The position numbers and the translations under genes are program-made. Shown here in pieces: positions 18,167 to 27,100 of a stretch of DNA of 64,000 nucleotides (within the stretch, counting starts at the first letter, position 1; every line of letters starts with the position of its first letter). Source of the DNA: SOJA01 sp964598485 (GTDB lineage: Archaea > Thermoproteota > Bathyarchaeia > Bathyarchaeales > Bathycorpusculaceae); contig CAZRCD010000010.1 in NCBI GenBank assembly GCA_964598485.1, positions 8,512-72,511 on the forward strand, in the 5' to 3' direction. The notes beneath the pieces were generated by a model. That model saw only the letters and a program-made list of their open reading frames with translations. It searched no databases and was not told where the DNA came from.

Positions 18167-18198
18167 TGGTAACACCAATGTAGAAAAAGGTGTTACCA
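18167..18198. promoter_or_regulatory. Putative NikR operator
   Basis: Perfect 10-base inverted repeat: TGGTAACACC (18167-18176) and GGTGTTACCA (18189-18198), 12 bases apart. The core half-sites GTAACAC and GTGTTAC are those I recall being reported for NikR in archaea and Desulfovibrio. It sits between nikR and the ECF-type gene, covers the likely transcription start of the latter and reaches its ATG. Confidence 0.8.
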
Positions 18199-18743
18199 TG
18201 AACTACTTCACAAGTCGAGATATCGCCGCAATAGCCATGTGCGCCGCCCTATGGAGTGTACTCAGCGCGTACATTGCACCAATCTTCTGGAGGATGACCA
18301 GTATGCCATTCTTCTGCGATATGTTGGGTGTTATCTTGCTGACACTTGCTTTGTGGTGGATTAGAAAGTTTGGAGCCGTAACTGTAACAGGGATAACTGC
18401 AACCATCATAATGATGATGCTTAATCCTAATGCCACTCATTTCTTTGGCTTCACAGCCGCAAGTGTAATCTTTGATGTTTTGACAAGACTCATTGGATAT
18501 CAAAACTGTTTAGAAAAACCAATAATAAGCGTAACTAGCTTGCTTTTTGCATCCGTAGCCTCCACAGCTGTTGCTGGGGTTGTAATAGGAACCTTTTTCA
18601 TGAACCCTAATTTTCTAGTGACCATGTTTGGGGGTGTTGCCTTCTTCTCGGTATTACACGCTGCAGGTGGCGTCATCGGAGGCACTATCGGTCTTATGTT
18701 GACAAAAGCGCTTTCAACGAGGATTAGTTTGCCAAAGGTGTGA
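18198..18743 (+). CDS. ECF-type transporter S component, probably nickel-related
   Basis: 181 residues, about six hydrophobic helices. The opening MNYFTSRDIAAIAMCAALWS with a conserved small-residue first helix and GVILLTLALWW is the pattern of ECF substrate-binding (S) components, which bind a vitamin or metal and share a T component and ATPases encoded elsewhere. No classical nickel-binding N-terminus (as in NikM/CbiM) is present. The upstream NikR operator and the following FmdE-like gene (3 bases after the stop) argue for nickel or another metal. Substrate is inference. Confidence 0.65.
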   Translation: MNYFTSRDIAAIAMCAALWSVLSAYIAPIFWRMTSMPFFCDMLGVILLTLALWWIRKFGAVTVTGITATIIMMMLNPNATHFFGFTAASVIFDVLTRLIGYQNCLEKPIISVTSLLFASVASTAVAGVVIGTFFMNPNFLVTMFGGVAFFSVLHAAGGVIGGTIGLMLTKALSTRISLPKV

Positions 18744-18746
18744 AAA

Positions 18747-19202
18747 ATGAAGACTCTAGAATCAAAGATAGGCGAAGAATTAACGAGTTTGATTAAGAAA
18801 GCTGCAGATTTTCATGGGCATTTAGGTCCTTTTCTGGTTATAGGCGTCAGAATGGGAAGTTTAGCTAAAAAGATTTTAAATGTAAATGCTGGGGAAAATA
18901 ATAAACTACGGATAACCGCGCGGCTTCCACTTTTAACTCCATTCTCATGCATTATAGATGGAATTCAAGCTACAACTCAATGCACCATTGGAAACCAGAA
19001 ACTTAAAATGGAGAACTCCCAAACAAAAATAATTGTGTATTTTGAGCAGAAAAATTCGCATAAAGCGTTGAGAATCCATGTTAATCCCAAAATAATAAAG
19101 GAGCTGAAAAATAGATATTCAGAAGGTGCTTCCAACGAAGAGCTTGCACGAGAAATTGCCTCTATACCAGAAAGCCAGCTGTTTGTCATAGAAAAGCAAT
19201 AA
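18747..19202 (+). CDS. FmdE-like protein (FmdE/Tungsten formylmethanofuran dehydrogenase subunit E family)
   Basis: 151 residues. The family signature is clear: FHGHLGPFLVIGVRMG (about 22-37), with H23 and H25, and later CIIDGIQATTQCTIGN (about 68-83), with C68 and C79, all expected metal ligands. It lacks the C-terminal zinc finger of long FmdE proteins. The family has often been linked to metal handling, and here it forms a two-gene operon with an ECF-type S component under a NikR-like operator. A role as metal chaperone or accessory in nickel uptake is inferred. Confidence 0.8.
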   Translation: MKTLESKIGEELTSLIKKAADFHGHLGPFLVIGVRMGSLAKKILNVNAGENNKLRITARLPLLTPFSCIIDGIQATTQCTIGNQKLKMENSQTKIIVYFEQKNSHKALRIHVNPKIIKELKNRYSEGASNEELAREIASIPESQLFVIEKQ

Positions 19203-19409
19203 ATATTCTAAAATGTCTAGCCAAATATGTCCTTTGAAAGTTGGCAAAGGAAATTGCAGATCCATCGGAAGCTTACGGAAGACTTGAAGCCTTGCAGCGT
19301 TCCTTCTCCACATGTTAGAACAAACTTGGCACTGCGAAGTTTAGGCTTTATATTTAATAATGACATAGTCGTTTGAAAAGTGTGGGAAGAGCAAGTGAAG
19401 GCATGAACA

Positions 19410-19838
19410 GTGAACATAAACAATTATATATCTGAAGAAAATGAAGAACTGACGCGTATCAAGGAGAAGAAGTTAAGGGAACTTATGAAACAGCAGGAGA
19501 AAAAGCAGGAAATGAGTACGAAACCAATCCCCGTGACTGATTCAAACTTCAACGAAATAGTCGATAAAAATTCATTGGCTTTAATTGATTGTTGGGCGCC
19601 ATGGTGTGGTCCATGCGTGGTCATATCTCCAATAGTTGAAGAGTTAGCAAAGGAATATGCTGGAAAAGTTTTGTTTGGAAAGCTCAATGTTGACGAGAAC
19701 CCTAGAACTGCGGAGCTCTTCAGAATCTTCGGCATCCCAACACTATTAATAATTAGGAATGGGAAAGAAGTTGACAGAATTGTTGGACTGGTTCCAAAAG
19801 ACCACATTGAAGCGCACTTGAAAAAGCATTTGGAGTGA
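19410..19838 (+). CDS. Thioredoxin with charged N-terminal extension
   Basis: 142 residues. The C-terminal 105 are a classical thioredoxin with active site WCGPC (65-69), DCWAPW before it and the cis-proline loop GIPTLLI. It reduces protein disulfides. The first 35 residues form a lysine/glutamate-rich helix (EENEELTRIKEKKLRELMKQ) that thioredoxins usually lack; a shorter product from the ATG at codon 35 is possible. GTG start. A TATA-like tract lies near 19347-19357. A 45-residue membrane-helix gene follows 5 bases later. Confidence 0.92.
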   Translation: MNINNYISEENEELTRIKEKKLRELMKQQEKKQEMSTKPIPVTDSNFNEIVDKNSLALIDCWAPWCGPCVVISPIVEELAKEYAGKVLFGKLNVDENPRTAELFRIFGIPTLLIIRNGKEVDRIVGLVPKDHIEAHLKKHLE

Positions 19839-19843
19839 AAACC

Positions 19844-19981
19844 ATGGACGTTCCAGAACGCAGAGTAATAGGGGCACTACTACTCCTTTTAGGTCTTTCC
19901 TTCTTAGCTGTAGGCGTATACACAGGTCAGCTTGACGAAATAGTCGAGATGTTGAAGACAGCTTTCAAAACAGTAACTTAA
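19844..19981 (+). CDS. Single-helix small membrane protein
   Basis: 45 residues, MDVPERRVIGALLLLLGLSF followed by LAVGVYTGQL and a short soluble tail. One membrane helix (about 8-27). It starts 5 bases after thioredoxin and is very likely in the same transcript. Too short to assign; it may anchor or modulate its neighbour. Confidence 0.55.
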   Translation: MDVPERRVIGALLLLLGLSFLAVGVYTGQLDEIVEMLKTAFKTVT

Positions 19982-20015
19982 AACTCTCTAATTAAACGGG
20001 CATACGATTTGGTAA

Positions 20016-20585
20016 GTGGTTGAAATGTGTCCAATGATCGAAAGGAAGAATGCGGAAAGAGAAGCAATTTTGGAAGCAGCTAAATTTATGCTGATTAGTG
20101 CGAGAACCGCTCCCAAATCAGCTGGCATAGACGACGTTCTAACCATAATTGTTCACGGTGAGGAGAAAGATGCTATCGCCCGCAAAATGGAAGAGATGGC
20201 TGAAGAACGGAAAATTGAAGGCTTTAGACGAGACGCAAAAAACGTTAGAGACTCAGAAGCAGTGATCTTGATTGGAGTGCGCGGAAGCAAGAGTTTTGGA
20301 CTAAACTGCGGCGCATGCGGTTACGAGAGCTGTAAGGAATTCGATGATGCTCAGAAAAAGTTTGGGGAAGATTTCTTTGGTCCAACGTGTCTTTTTAAGG
20401 CTTTAGATCTGGGGATAGCCTTGGGTTCAGCTGTGAAAACTGCAAGCTTGTTGAACGTTGATAATCGTGTGATGTATCGTGTCGGCACGGCTGCTTTGAA
20501 ACTGAATTTGCTGCCTGAGGCAACGGTTGTTATGGGAATTCCAGTTTCAGCAAAGGGCAAAAATATCTATTTTGACAGGCATTGA
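20016..20585 (+). CDS. DUF2148 ferredoxin-like domain protein
   Basis: 189 residues from GTG (an ATG at 20025 and another at 20034 are alternatives). It contains the DUF2148 cysteine cluster LNCGACGYESCKEF (about 96-109) plus a later PTC, together a probable 4Fe-4S site. The N-terminal half (NAEREAILEAAKFMLISART, APKSAGIDDV) resembles a nitroreductase-like start, as is usual in this family. Function unknown; probably redox. It follows the thioredoxin pair on the same strand. Confidence 0.85.
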   Translation: MVEMCPMIERKNAEREAILEAAKFMLISARTAPKSAGIDDVLTIIVHGEEKDAIARKMEEMAEERKIEGFRRDAKNVRDSEAVILIGVRGSKSFGLNCGACGYESCKEFDDAQKKFGEDFFGPTCLFKALDLGIALGSAVKTASLLNVDNRVMYRVGTAALKLNLLPEATVVMGIPVSAKGKNIYFDRH

Positions 20586-20831
20586 AAGGCAGAGGTAGGT
20601 CGCTGAGACATTTACGTACGCTCTTATTTATTCTGCTTTCATTGCATTAACTCCCTACCCCCTATGGTCTTTTGATAAGGTTGTTTCAGGCTGGTTTTCT
20701 AAAGCGGAAGGTTAGAAGGGCTTAGGTTGCTTTAGGTAAAGGTGGATAGAGGCTGTGGAAGGTTGCAAAAGGTGAGGTAAGGATGCCTTTATTGCACATG
20801 TGCGAGATCGTTCCGAGTAAGTGTTTTAGGT

Positions 20832-21434
20832 CTAGCCCTTTGTTTTCTCGTACATTTTCTCCAATGTCCATCGGATGCTTGACTTGAGTTCCCTCAAACG
20901 ATTTGCATCAAAATTTTTGATCACCATCTCATGAATTGTATCGCCTTCTTGGACAATGTTGTAGGAAAAAATTTTGTCTGTTGTCAGCTGTCCGCTTCTG
21001 ACTAGTTCACTGTCTTTTTCCTGCATTTTTGCCAAAACCCTTTCTACGAGAAACTGCGTGAAGGGAGGTGTATTGATGTTGAAGTTTTTATCCTCGGCAA
21101 AGACAATGCGCAACGAGTCTTGGTTTATGTAAAGGGTTGCTAGAGGTTTGCCTGTGACAGTTTTTAGCGGAATGACTTCTTCATATGTTGTTGAAGGCTG
21201 AGGAGGAAGCTCAACCAGTACCTCTTCTTTCACTGGCGAAACTTCAGCAGTTACTGGCGTTTTTGCGATTTCTGCACGCTTGAATCCTTTTTCTAACAAT
21301 ATGGAGTTAACTGCTTCAAGCATTAATCGCTGTTCATTAAGTTCAGATTCTAACCCTTCAACTTTTTTCTCAAGTTTTTTCTTGAACGCTACAAATTTCT
21401 TTATTTTTTCAGCTTCTTCGGACATAACCTTCAC
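20832..21434 (-). CDS. Conserved-looking coiled-coil protein, unknown
   Basis: 200 residues. An N-terminal coiled coil (about 5-55, KIKKFVAFKKKLEKKVEGLE and onward), a variable proline-rich linker, then a compact C-terminal domain (about 95-200; TLYINQDSLRIVFAEDKNFN, FLVERVLAKMQ, LREL and SIRWTLEKMYEKTKG). I do not recognise a family. The pattern suggests a scaffold or oligomeric protein. The gene upstream on this strand is also unknown. Confidence 0.65.
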   Translation of the reverse strand: MKVMSEEAEKIKKFVAFKKKLEKKVEGLESELNEQRLMLEAVNSILLEKGFKRAEIAKTPVTAEVSPVKEEVLVELPPQPSTTYEEVIPLKTVTGKPLATLYINQDSLRIVFAEDKNFNINTPPFTQFLVERVLAKMQEKDSELVRSGQLTTDKIFSYNIVQEGDTIHEMVIKNFDANRLRELKSSIRWTLEKMYEKTKG

Positions 21435-21501
21435 AGTGTTATTTTAGAAGCTTTTCCTTTATCAAGTCTTTGATGCGCAAAACCGGAATTTAAGTCAATA
21501 G

Positions 21502-21990
21502 TTAGGCAAGCTTTGTGACTACATGTTCTTCAGAATCAAGTTCTGGATTATGAATGGGGTTGAGTTTAACTTTCAACTTTTTTTCAAGAAAGTTTTCAAA
21601 TTCTTGGAAAACAGGGCTATCTGTGTGGTTTAGTTTGAAGCCTAGGTTTTTTCCTTCTAGTACTGGGCTTAGGTTGTAGAGAGCCATTTTCTTTGAAAAA
21701 TCTGGGTTCTCAAAAATTGTTTTAACCAAGGTCTCCGAGGGCTCTTCCGAGAGCAGCCAAGCAGTGTAGGATGCTTCAACAACACGGTAAGATAAGCCCT
21801 CTCGAACAACACATTTCCTATTTGCGGCTATACTTTTGAAGGATGAAGGATGAATGCTCCTAGCCCAGAGAAAGTTGTGATATCCATTTTCAGTTTCAAT
21901 CCAATCATCTTTTTCAGAGGTTTTCCAACCGTGAAACTTACATAAATCTTCAAATCTTTTGAGGATCTCCTGAATTTTAGGCATTTTCAT
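21502..21990 (-). CDS. Hypothetical protein
   Basis: 162 residues, soluble, no signal peptide. Recognisable only as a regular alpha/beta protein (ILKRFEDLCKFHGWKTSEKD near the start; NGYHNFLWARSIH; YTAWLLSEEPSETLVKTIF in the middle). No catalytic motif. A palindrome TAGAA-N5-TTCTA lies 33 bases upstream (22023-22037), of the kind found before the surface-protein genes. Confidence 0.6.
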   Translation of the reverse strand: MKMPKIQEILKRFEDLCKFHGWKTSEKDDWIETENGYHNFLWARSIHPSSFKSIAANRKCVVREGLSYRVVEASYTAWLLSEEPSETLVKTIFENPDFSKKMALYNLSPVLEGKNLGFKLNHTDSPVFQEFENFLEKKLKVKLNPIHNPELDSEEHVVTKLA

Positions 21991-22022
21991 CGTCTCATCA
22001 CGAACCTTATGTTAGAATCTTC

Positions 22023-22037
22023 TAGAACAGTATTCTA
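22023..22037 (-). promoter_or_regulatory. TAGAA-N5-TTCTA palindrome upstream of 21990
   Basis: Perfect palindrome of the class found upstream of several surface-protein genes in this window (28012, 38431, 40648, 43916, 63860). On the minus strand it is followed by GAAGATTCTAACATAAG. A TATA element is less clear here than at the other sites. Confidence 0.4.
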
Positions 22038-22119
22038 TAATGCAAACCATAAATTTAAACTTATTTGTCTGTTTAGCCCGAAAAAATGTAGAATAGCAGT
22101 AGGTGTATTGGAAATCTGT

Positions 22120-22248
22120 CGCTAGAAGGACATTTTCGCCGACAATTTTACGGCAAAGCTCCGCAATGAAAATTGATGGCAAAACTGAGAATATTGTACA
22201 CTTTCCGACAGCAAAAATAATTAACAGAAAGCAACATACCTTCTAGCG
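22120..22248. repeat. Inverted repeat flanking the promoter region of the Lrp-type gene
   Basis: Arms CGCTAGAAGG (22120-22129) and CCTTCTAGCG (22239-22248), perfect over 10 bases and imperfect a little further, enclosing 109 bases just before the regulator start at 22266. They could be two operator half-regions for autoregulation or the ends of a small degenerate element. Confidence 0.4.
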
Positions 22249-22265
22249 AAAGGCGGAAGGCAGTC

Positions 22266-22760
22266 TTGAAATTCAAAAATAACACTGTTGCTTTGGATTC
22301 TACAGACTTGAGAATTTTGAATGTTTTACAAGAGAATGCTAGGAGGACGTACACAGCTATAGGTAAAAGCTTAGGGATGGCCCATTCAACCGTTTATGAC
22401 AGAATAAAAAGAATGGAACGACACGGAATCATTAAGGAATACACAGCCGTAATAGACGCTGAAAAAGCTGGAGCCAAAAACATCACAGCCATAATGACCA
22501 TTTTTACAGACCCAAAAGAAAGCGACAAGGTTGCAGAAAAACTGTGCGAAGCACCACAAATACTAGAAGTCTACACATCCCTTTCCGAAGAGCTTTTGAT
22601 CATAGCAAAAGTCGTCGCAGAAAACCAAGAAAGCTTACATGAATTCATCGCAAGTTCAGTTGCGCCATTACCTGGAGTTTTAAGGATTCGCACGTCAATG
22701 ATTACAAAAAAGTTTAAGGAAACACGATTTTCAATAGCTAATAACACCCTAAAAAATTAA
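22266..22760 (+). CDS. Lrp/AsnC family transcriptional regulator
   Basis: 164 residues from a TTG. N-terminal helix-turn-helix (about 8-60: LDSTDLRILNVLQENARRTY, then HSTVYDRIKRMERHGIIKEY) and C-terminal RAM/ligand domain (about 65-150, ITAIMTIFTDP and onward). Archaeal Lrp proteins act as local or global amino-acid-responsive regulators. The inverted repeat 22120-22248 is a candidate operator. It is followed by a DUF5752 gene, perhaps co-transcribed. Confidence 0.9.
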   Translation: MKFKNNTVALDSTDLRILNVLQENARRTYTAIGKSLGMAHSTVYDRIKRMERHGIIKEYTAVIDAEKAGAKNITAIMTIFTDPKESDKVAEKLCEAPQILEVYTSLSEELLIIAKVVAENQESLHEFIASSVAPLPGVLRIRTSMITKKFKETRFSIANNTLKN

Positions 22761-22803
22761 CATTTATAAAAGAAAAACATAATAAGATAGGAGAAAACAA
22801 GCG

Positions 22804-23148
22804 TTGAATGAAAAAATGAATTTAAGAATTCTCAGAACCCTCCCAAGGGAAAAAGCATTTTACTTCTTCACTTCCATTGGAAACTATACAGGTGAAAGTG
22901 CAACTTCATTAAAAGAGTTTACAGACAAAATAAACGAAGTAAACGTGAAGTCATTAGAGTTCCACTTTTATCGTAGAGACTTTGAGAAATGGATAGCTGA
23001 AGTTTTAGAAGATAATGGCTTAGCAGAATACATCAGAAAACTTCGGGGACAAAGGTTAACTGGTGATGAACTACGCATCCAACTATACACAACTCTTTCG
23101 AGGAGATACAACAACCTAACAAGCCAGCTTAACATAAGCCAGATTTAA
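22804..23148 (+). CDS. DUF5752 family protein
   Basis: 114 residues from a TTG. It contains the family pattern KAFYFFTSIGNYTGESATSL (about 18-37), then LEFHFYRRDFEKWIAEVL (about 51-68). The domain is small, helical and of unknown function; I recall it in archaea, sometimes next to glycogen or sugar genes, but nothing of that sort is adjacent here. Its 3' end overlaps the convergent gene at 23116. Confidence 0.8.
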   Translation: MNEKMNLRILRTLPREKAFYFFTSIGNYTGESATSLKEFTDKINEVNVKSLEFHFYRRDFEKWIAEVLEDNGLAEYIRKLRGQRLTGDELRIQLYTTLSRRYNNLTSQLNISQI

Positions 23149-24054
23149 AATTCTTCTAATTTTAGGCGTAGCATTGTAAATGCAAACAGCAAGTATCGGC
23201 TCGAAAAGAGTTATCGCACCTTGGTGATTTGAAGAAGCCTCTGCTTCTTCTATTAGACCTGATATCTTTATATCGCCAGCCGATTCTGGGTGGTATCTCA
23301 TCTTACTGGAGTATCGCCAGTCTTGAGAAGTACAACCTACAGCTTCCTCGATTGGTTTGTTCTCTTTTAACAACATTCTTAGCAATTTAACAGTCTCATT
23401 ATCTGTGTGACCGGGGTCAACCATATCCGTCCATCCAATGTAGGCTTCAGCACCTTTCCTTATGAAAGCCTCTGCCATTTGTTTGCATTCAGGTTTTAGG
23501 CTCCAGCAACCCATTGCGATAACTACGCTTTTAGGAAATGTGCCTTCCAAACTTTTTATAAACGTTGAAGTTATCGCAAAGTATTCCTTTGGATCTTGCG
23601 AGTAGTTCAAAATTCCCATGACCAGTAAGCCGTTGTTTTGATCTTGGACATGGGCATACTCGTTGAACGGTTCAGTTGTAAATAAGTCCACTGTTGACTT
23701 ATCATCTCTTAAGGCTGAATGAACCCGTAAAATTATTATTCCATAGTTATATTTTGCAAGTCCCTTGAAAAAATTGACGTCTGGTTTTTTACTTTCATAA
23801 TGAGTTACGTTGAAACCAGCAACCTCTAGAATACTGGTAACATTATCTACAAATTGAGGGTTTGGGAACTCTTCTCCCAGCTGGTCGATTATTGCGGCTT
23901 TAAGTGAGAATTTAACTTCTTGATTTTGCAGAAGAAAGCTTGAAAGTAGAAATCCTAAAATGATTATAGCTGCAAGAGCAATTGATATTGTTATTGATTG
24001 TTTTTTTGAAAAAAGCTTCCTTTCTTGTGGAATCTTCTCTTTTCTTTTTTTCAT
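23116..24054 (-). CDS. Membrane-anchored protein with a caspase/gingipain-like His-Cys pattern
   Basis: 312 residues. A basic N-terminus, then one membrane helix (about 24-43), and an outer globular domain. It has KAAIIDQLG near the start, a central strand-His motif IIILRVHSALRD, and a later strand-Cys motif VVIAMGCWSLKPEC followed by AFIRKGAEAYIGWTD. A His at the end of one strand and a Cys at the end of a later strand, with the G-A-x-x-x-I-G pattern after it, is the arrangement of clan CD cysteine peptidases (caspase, gingipain, CHAT). This is pattern inference; catalysis is unproven. It is encoded just downstream of the giant surface protein. Confidence 0.55.
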   Translation of the reverse strand: MKKRKEKIPQERKLFSKKQSITISIALAAIIILGFLLSSFLLQNQEVKFSLKAAIIDQLGEEFPNPQFVDNVTSILEVAGFNVTHYESKKPDVNFFKGLAKYNYGIIILRVHSALRDDKSTVDLFTTEPFNEYAHVQDQNNGLLVMGILNYSQDPKEYFAITSTFIKSLEGTFPKSVVIAMGCWSLKPECKQMAEAFIRKGAEAYIGWTDMVDPGHTDNETVKLLRMLLKENKPIEEAVGCTSQDWRYSSKMRYHPESAGDIKISGLIEEAEASSNHQGAITLFEPILAVCIYNATPKIRRILNLAYVKLAC

Positions 24055-24100
24055 TAACTAAGCTCCGAACAAACACTGAATACTATAAAAGAAGAAAAGT

Positions 24101-27100
24101 TTATTTTCTTTTGCGTCTGATCAGGCTTATTACTGTGCCGAATATTGCCAGAAGCATGGTGTAGAAGATTAACGGTGTCTTTGCAACTGGTTTGGTTAAC
24201 GAGACCGAGTAGCCTCCAACAGCAGCCGATGTAACAGTTACTCTAGCGGTGCCTGATTGCAGTTTGTTGCTATTGGCGTCTGTAACCTCTAGGTGCACGT
24301 AGTAGATGCCGCTTGAAGTCGAAGTGAAAGTCCAAGATGGAGAGTTTGCACCGGAAACAGGATCGCCATTTAAGTACCACTGATAAGTGTAGGGCGATGT
24401 TCCTCCACTGGCTGTTGAGGTGAAAGTGACTGAACTGCCTACAGGAATTGATGCTGAAAGGGGACTTATGGAAACTGAAAGTGGTGGCGGTGGAGGTGAA
24501 TACGTGAATATGGCTTTTAACGTGTGATCCTTATCCATTAATACGGTGTAGGGATTCGCTGAGCCGACATCTACACTGTCAAGTTCCCAATGGTCGAAAA
24601 CATAATCAGTCTCTGGAATTGCAGTAACCGAAACAAAAGAACCAGAAGCATAAGTATATGTTCCTGGCGCTGGGTCAGTTGTACCCCCACTCGTCGTGGT
24701 TATTGTTAGTTGATAGGTTATAAGAGTGAAAAATGCCTTCAAAGTGTGGTTGCTGCCAACATAAACGGTGATTGGATTATCTGAACCTATATCGACATCG
24801 TCAAGCTCCCAATGGTCAAAGAGATAATCAGCAGATGGAATAGCCTCCACAACAACGTTTGTCGGAGTTTCATAGACGTAGGTTCCTGGAGAAGGATCAG
24901 TGGTGCCGCCTTCAGACATAGTGATTATTAACGTATGAGTTTCAGCAAACACCGCTTCTAAATTGTGGTCGCTATTCATTAGGACATTGATGGGATTGTC
25001 TGAGCCAGCGGGAGAACCATCCAACACCCAATGGTCAAATCTGTAGCCTGCATTAGGTATAGCGGTAACTTCGATGCTGGTTTCAGCTGTGTAGGTGTAG
25101 GTTCCCGGTGTTGGGTCAGTGGTGCCGCCAGCAGTTGCCGTTATCGTCAATGTGTAATTGCATAATTTGAAGAAGGGTTGTAAGGTGTGGTCATCAGTCA
25201 TCAGTACCGTTATTGGATTTTCTGAACCCGCATAAACACCGTCAAGCTCCCAGTAGTCAAGTAAGTAATGCTCACCTGGAACGGCTGTTACAGAAGCGTG
25301 TGTTCCGTTAACGTGGGTGTAGGTTCCAGAAGCTGGATCAGTGACGCCGCCAGGCGAACTTAAAATCGTTAATCGGTAGGTTAAAAGCTGGAAAACAGCG
25401 TGCAAGGTGTAGTTTTTATCCATTAACACTGTGATTGGATTATCTGTTATGTTGGAGCCGTCGATTTCCCAGTGAATGAATTTGTAGTTTATATCTGATG
25501 TTGCTGTGACTATGACGGAGGATCCGGAAGCATAAATATGTGTGCCAAGTGCAGGGTCAGTGGTGCCGCCTGCAGTTGCTGTGATTGTAAGGGTGTAATT
25601 GATTAAGGAGAAAACAGCGTGTAAAATGTGGTTGCCATCCATCAAAACACTTATTGGATTATCTGAGCCAGCGGGAGAACCATCCAACACCCAATGGTCG
25701 AGCATGTAGTTGGCTGAGGGAAGAGCTTGAACAGAAGCACTAGAACCGTCATCATAAGTGTAGGTATCGGGAACCGGATCAGTTGTTCCGCCTGTGGTTG
25801 TAGTTATTGTTAACGTGTAGGTGACTAGTGCAAATATTGCCTTCAACGTGTGGTTTTTATCCATTAAAACGGTTGTCGGGTTATTAGTGCCATTATAGGC
25901 ACCGTCAAGGTCCCAATAAGCAAAATTGTAGTTTGCATCTGGAATTGCTGTAACTTCAACGTTTGTTCCTTCATCGTAGGTATAAGTTCCAGAAGCTGGA
26001 TCAGTGACGCCGCCAGCAATTGCCATAATTGTTAAGGTGTAAGTAGGGAGAACAACTGTCACTTCAGCTTCATCTGATAATGCGGCTGCAGATGTATCGT
26101 CGGCTACTTTCAAAGACACCAAGTAATAACCAGTTGAAGTTGGCGTGAAAGTCCATGAAGAAGAGTTGGCTCCAGAAACTTCTGTATCGTTAACATACCA
26201 TTGATAAGTATATGGTGGAGTTCCTCCGGAAACCGTTGAAGTAAAGTCTACTGATTGTCCCAACGTGATAACAGTTGAAGCTGGCTGAATAGAAACTGAC
26301 AGCTCTGGATTAACTGTGACTTCAGCAATGTTTGATTTCGCCTCTTCGCCAAGGTTGTCTGTTACATTAAGGTGAACTAGATAATAGTCTGCTGATGTCG
26401 GAGTGAAAACCCAGCTACTTGAATCGGCGCCTGCCACAGCAGATCCGTCAAGGTACCACTGATAACTATAGGGAGAAGTACCGCCTGAAACAGAAGAAGT
26501 GAACGTTACATATTGACCTAAGTCTATAACCTTGGATGTTGGGCTTATCGAAACGGAAAGCGGAATAGGTGCCGCTTGATAAATAACCGTTGAATCTTCC
26601 GAGTGTGGAGACCAAGTCACCCCACACCATGAGCACGGTTCCCAACAAAATACAGAGCCGTAAGCGTCAAAATGTATTCGTGCATCCGTAGCGTCAGAAA
26701 ACGTTACAGAAACAGTTAAAATCTTATAGCTTTTGCCCAGAATTTTTCCGACGTTTACGTAAGTATCGTTAAACCAAGTGGAATAAATGTCGTTTGGCCA
26801 ATATTTTGTGCCATAGGGTTTAGGCTTACCGTATTGAAAGGCGGTTTTAGGTATGGATGTGCCGTTTATTGTTAGGCTTTGAAGATTGTTATAGGCGGCG
26901 TCATTAAGGGCCACTATCAGATGAGTATCGTAGGATTTGAGGCATCTACTAGTGTCGTATATTTTTACGGTGAAACTCCATGAATTCCCAGTTTGGTTTA
27001 GAAGCCAGCCTTTATCTATCCACGGGTCACCAGTGTTCTGTTTTACATAGGTGCCTTCTGGCAGGGAAACGCGCAGAATTGCAGGGTCAACTACCTCGAC

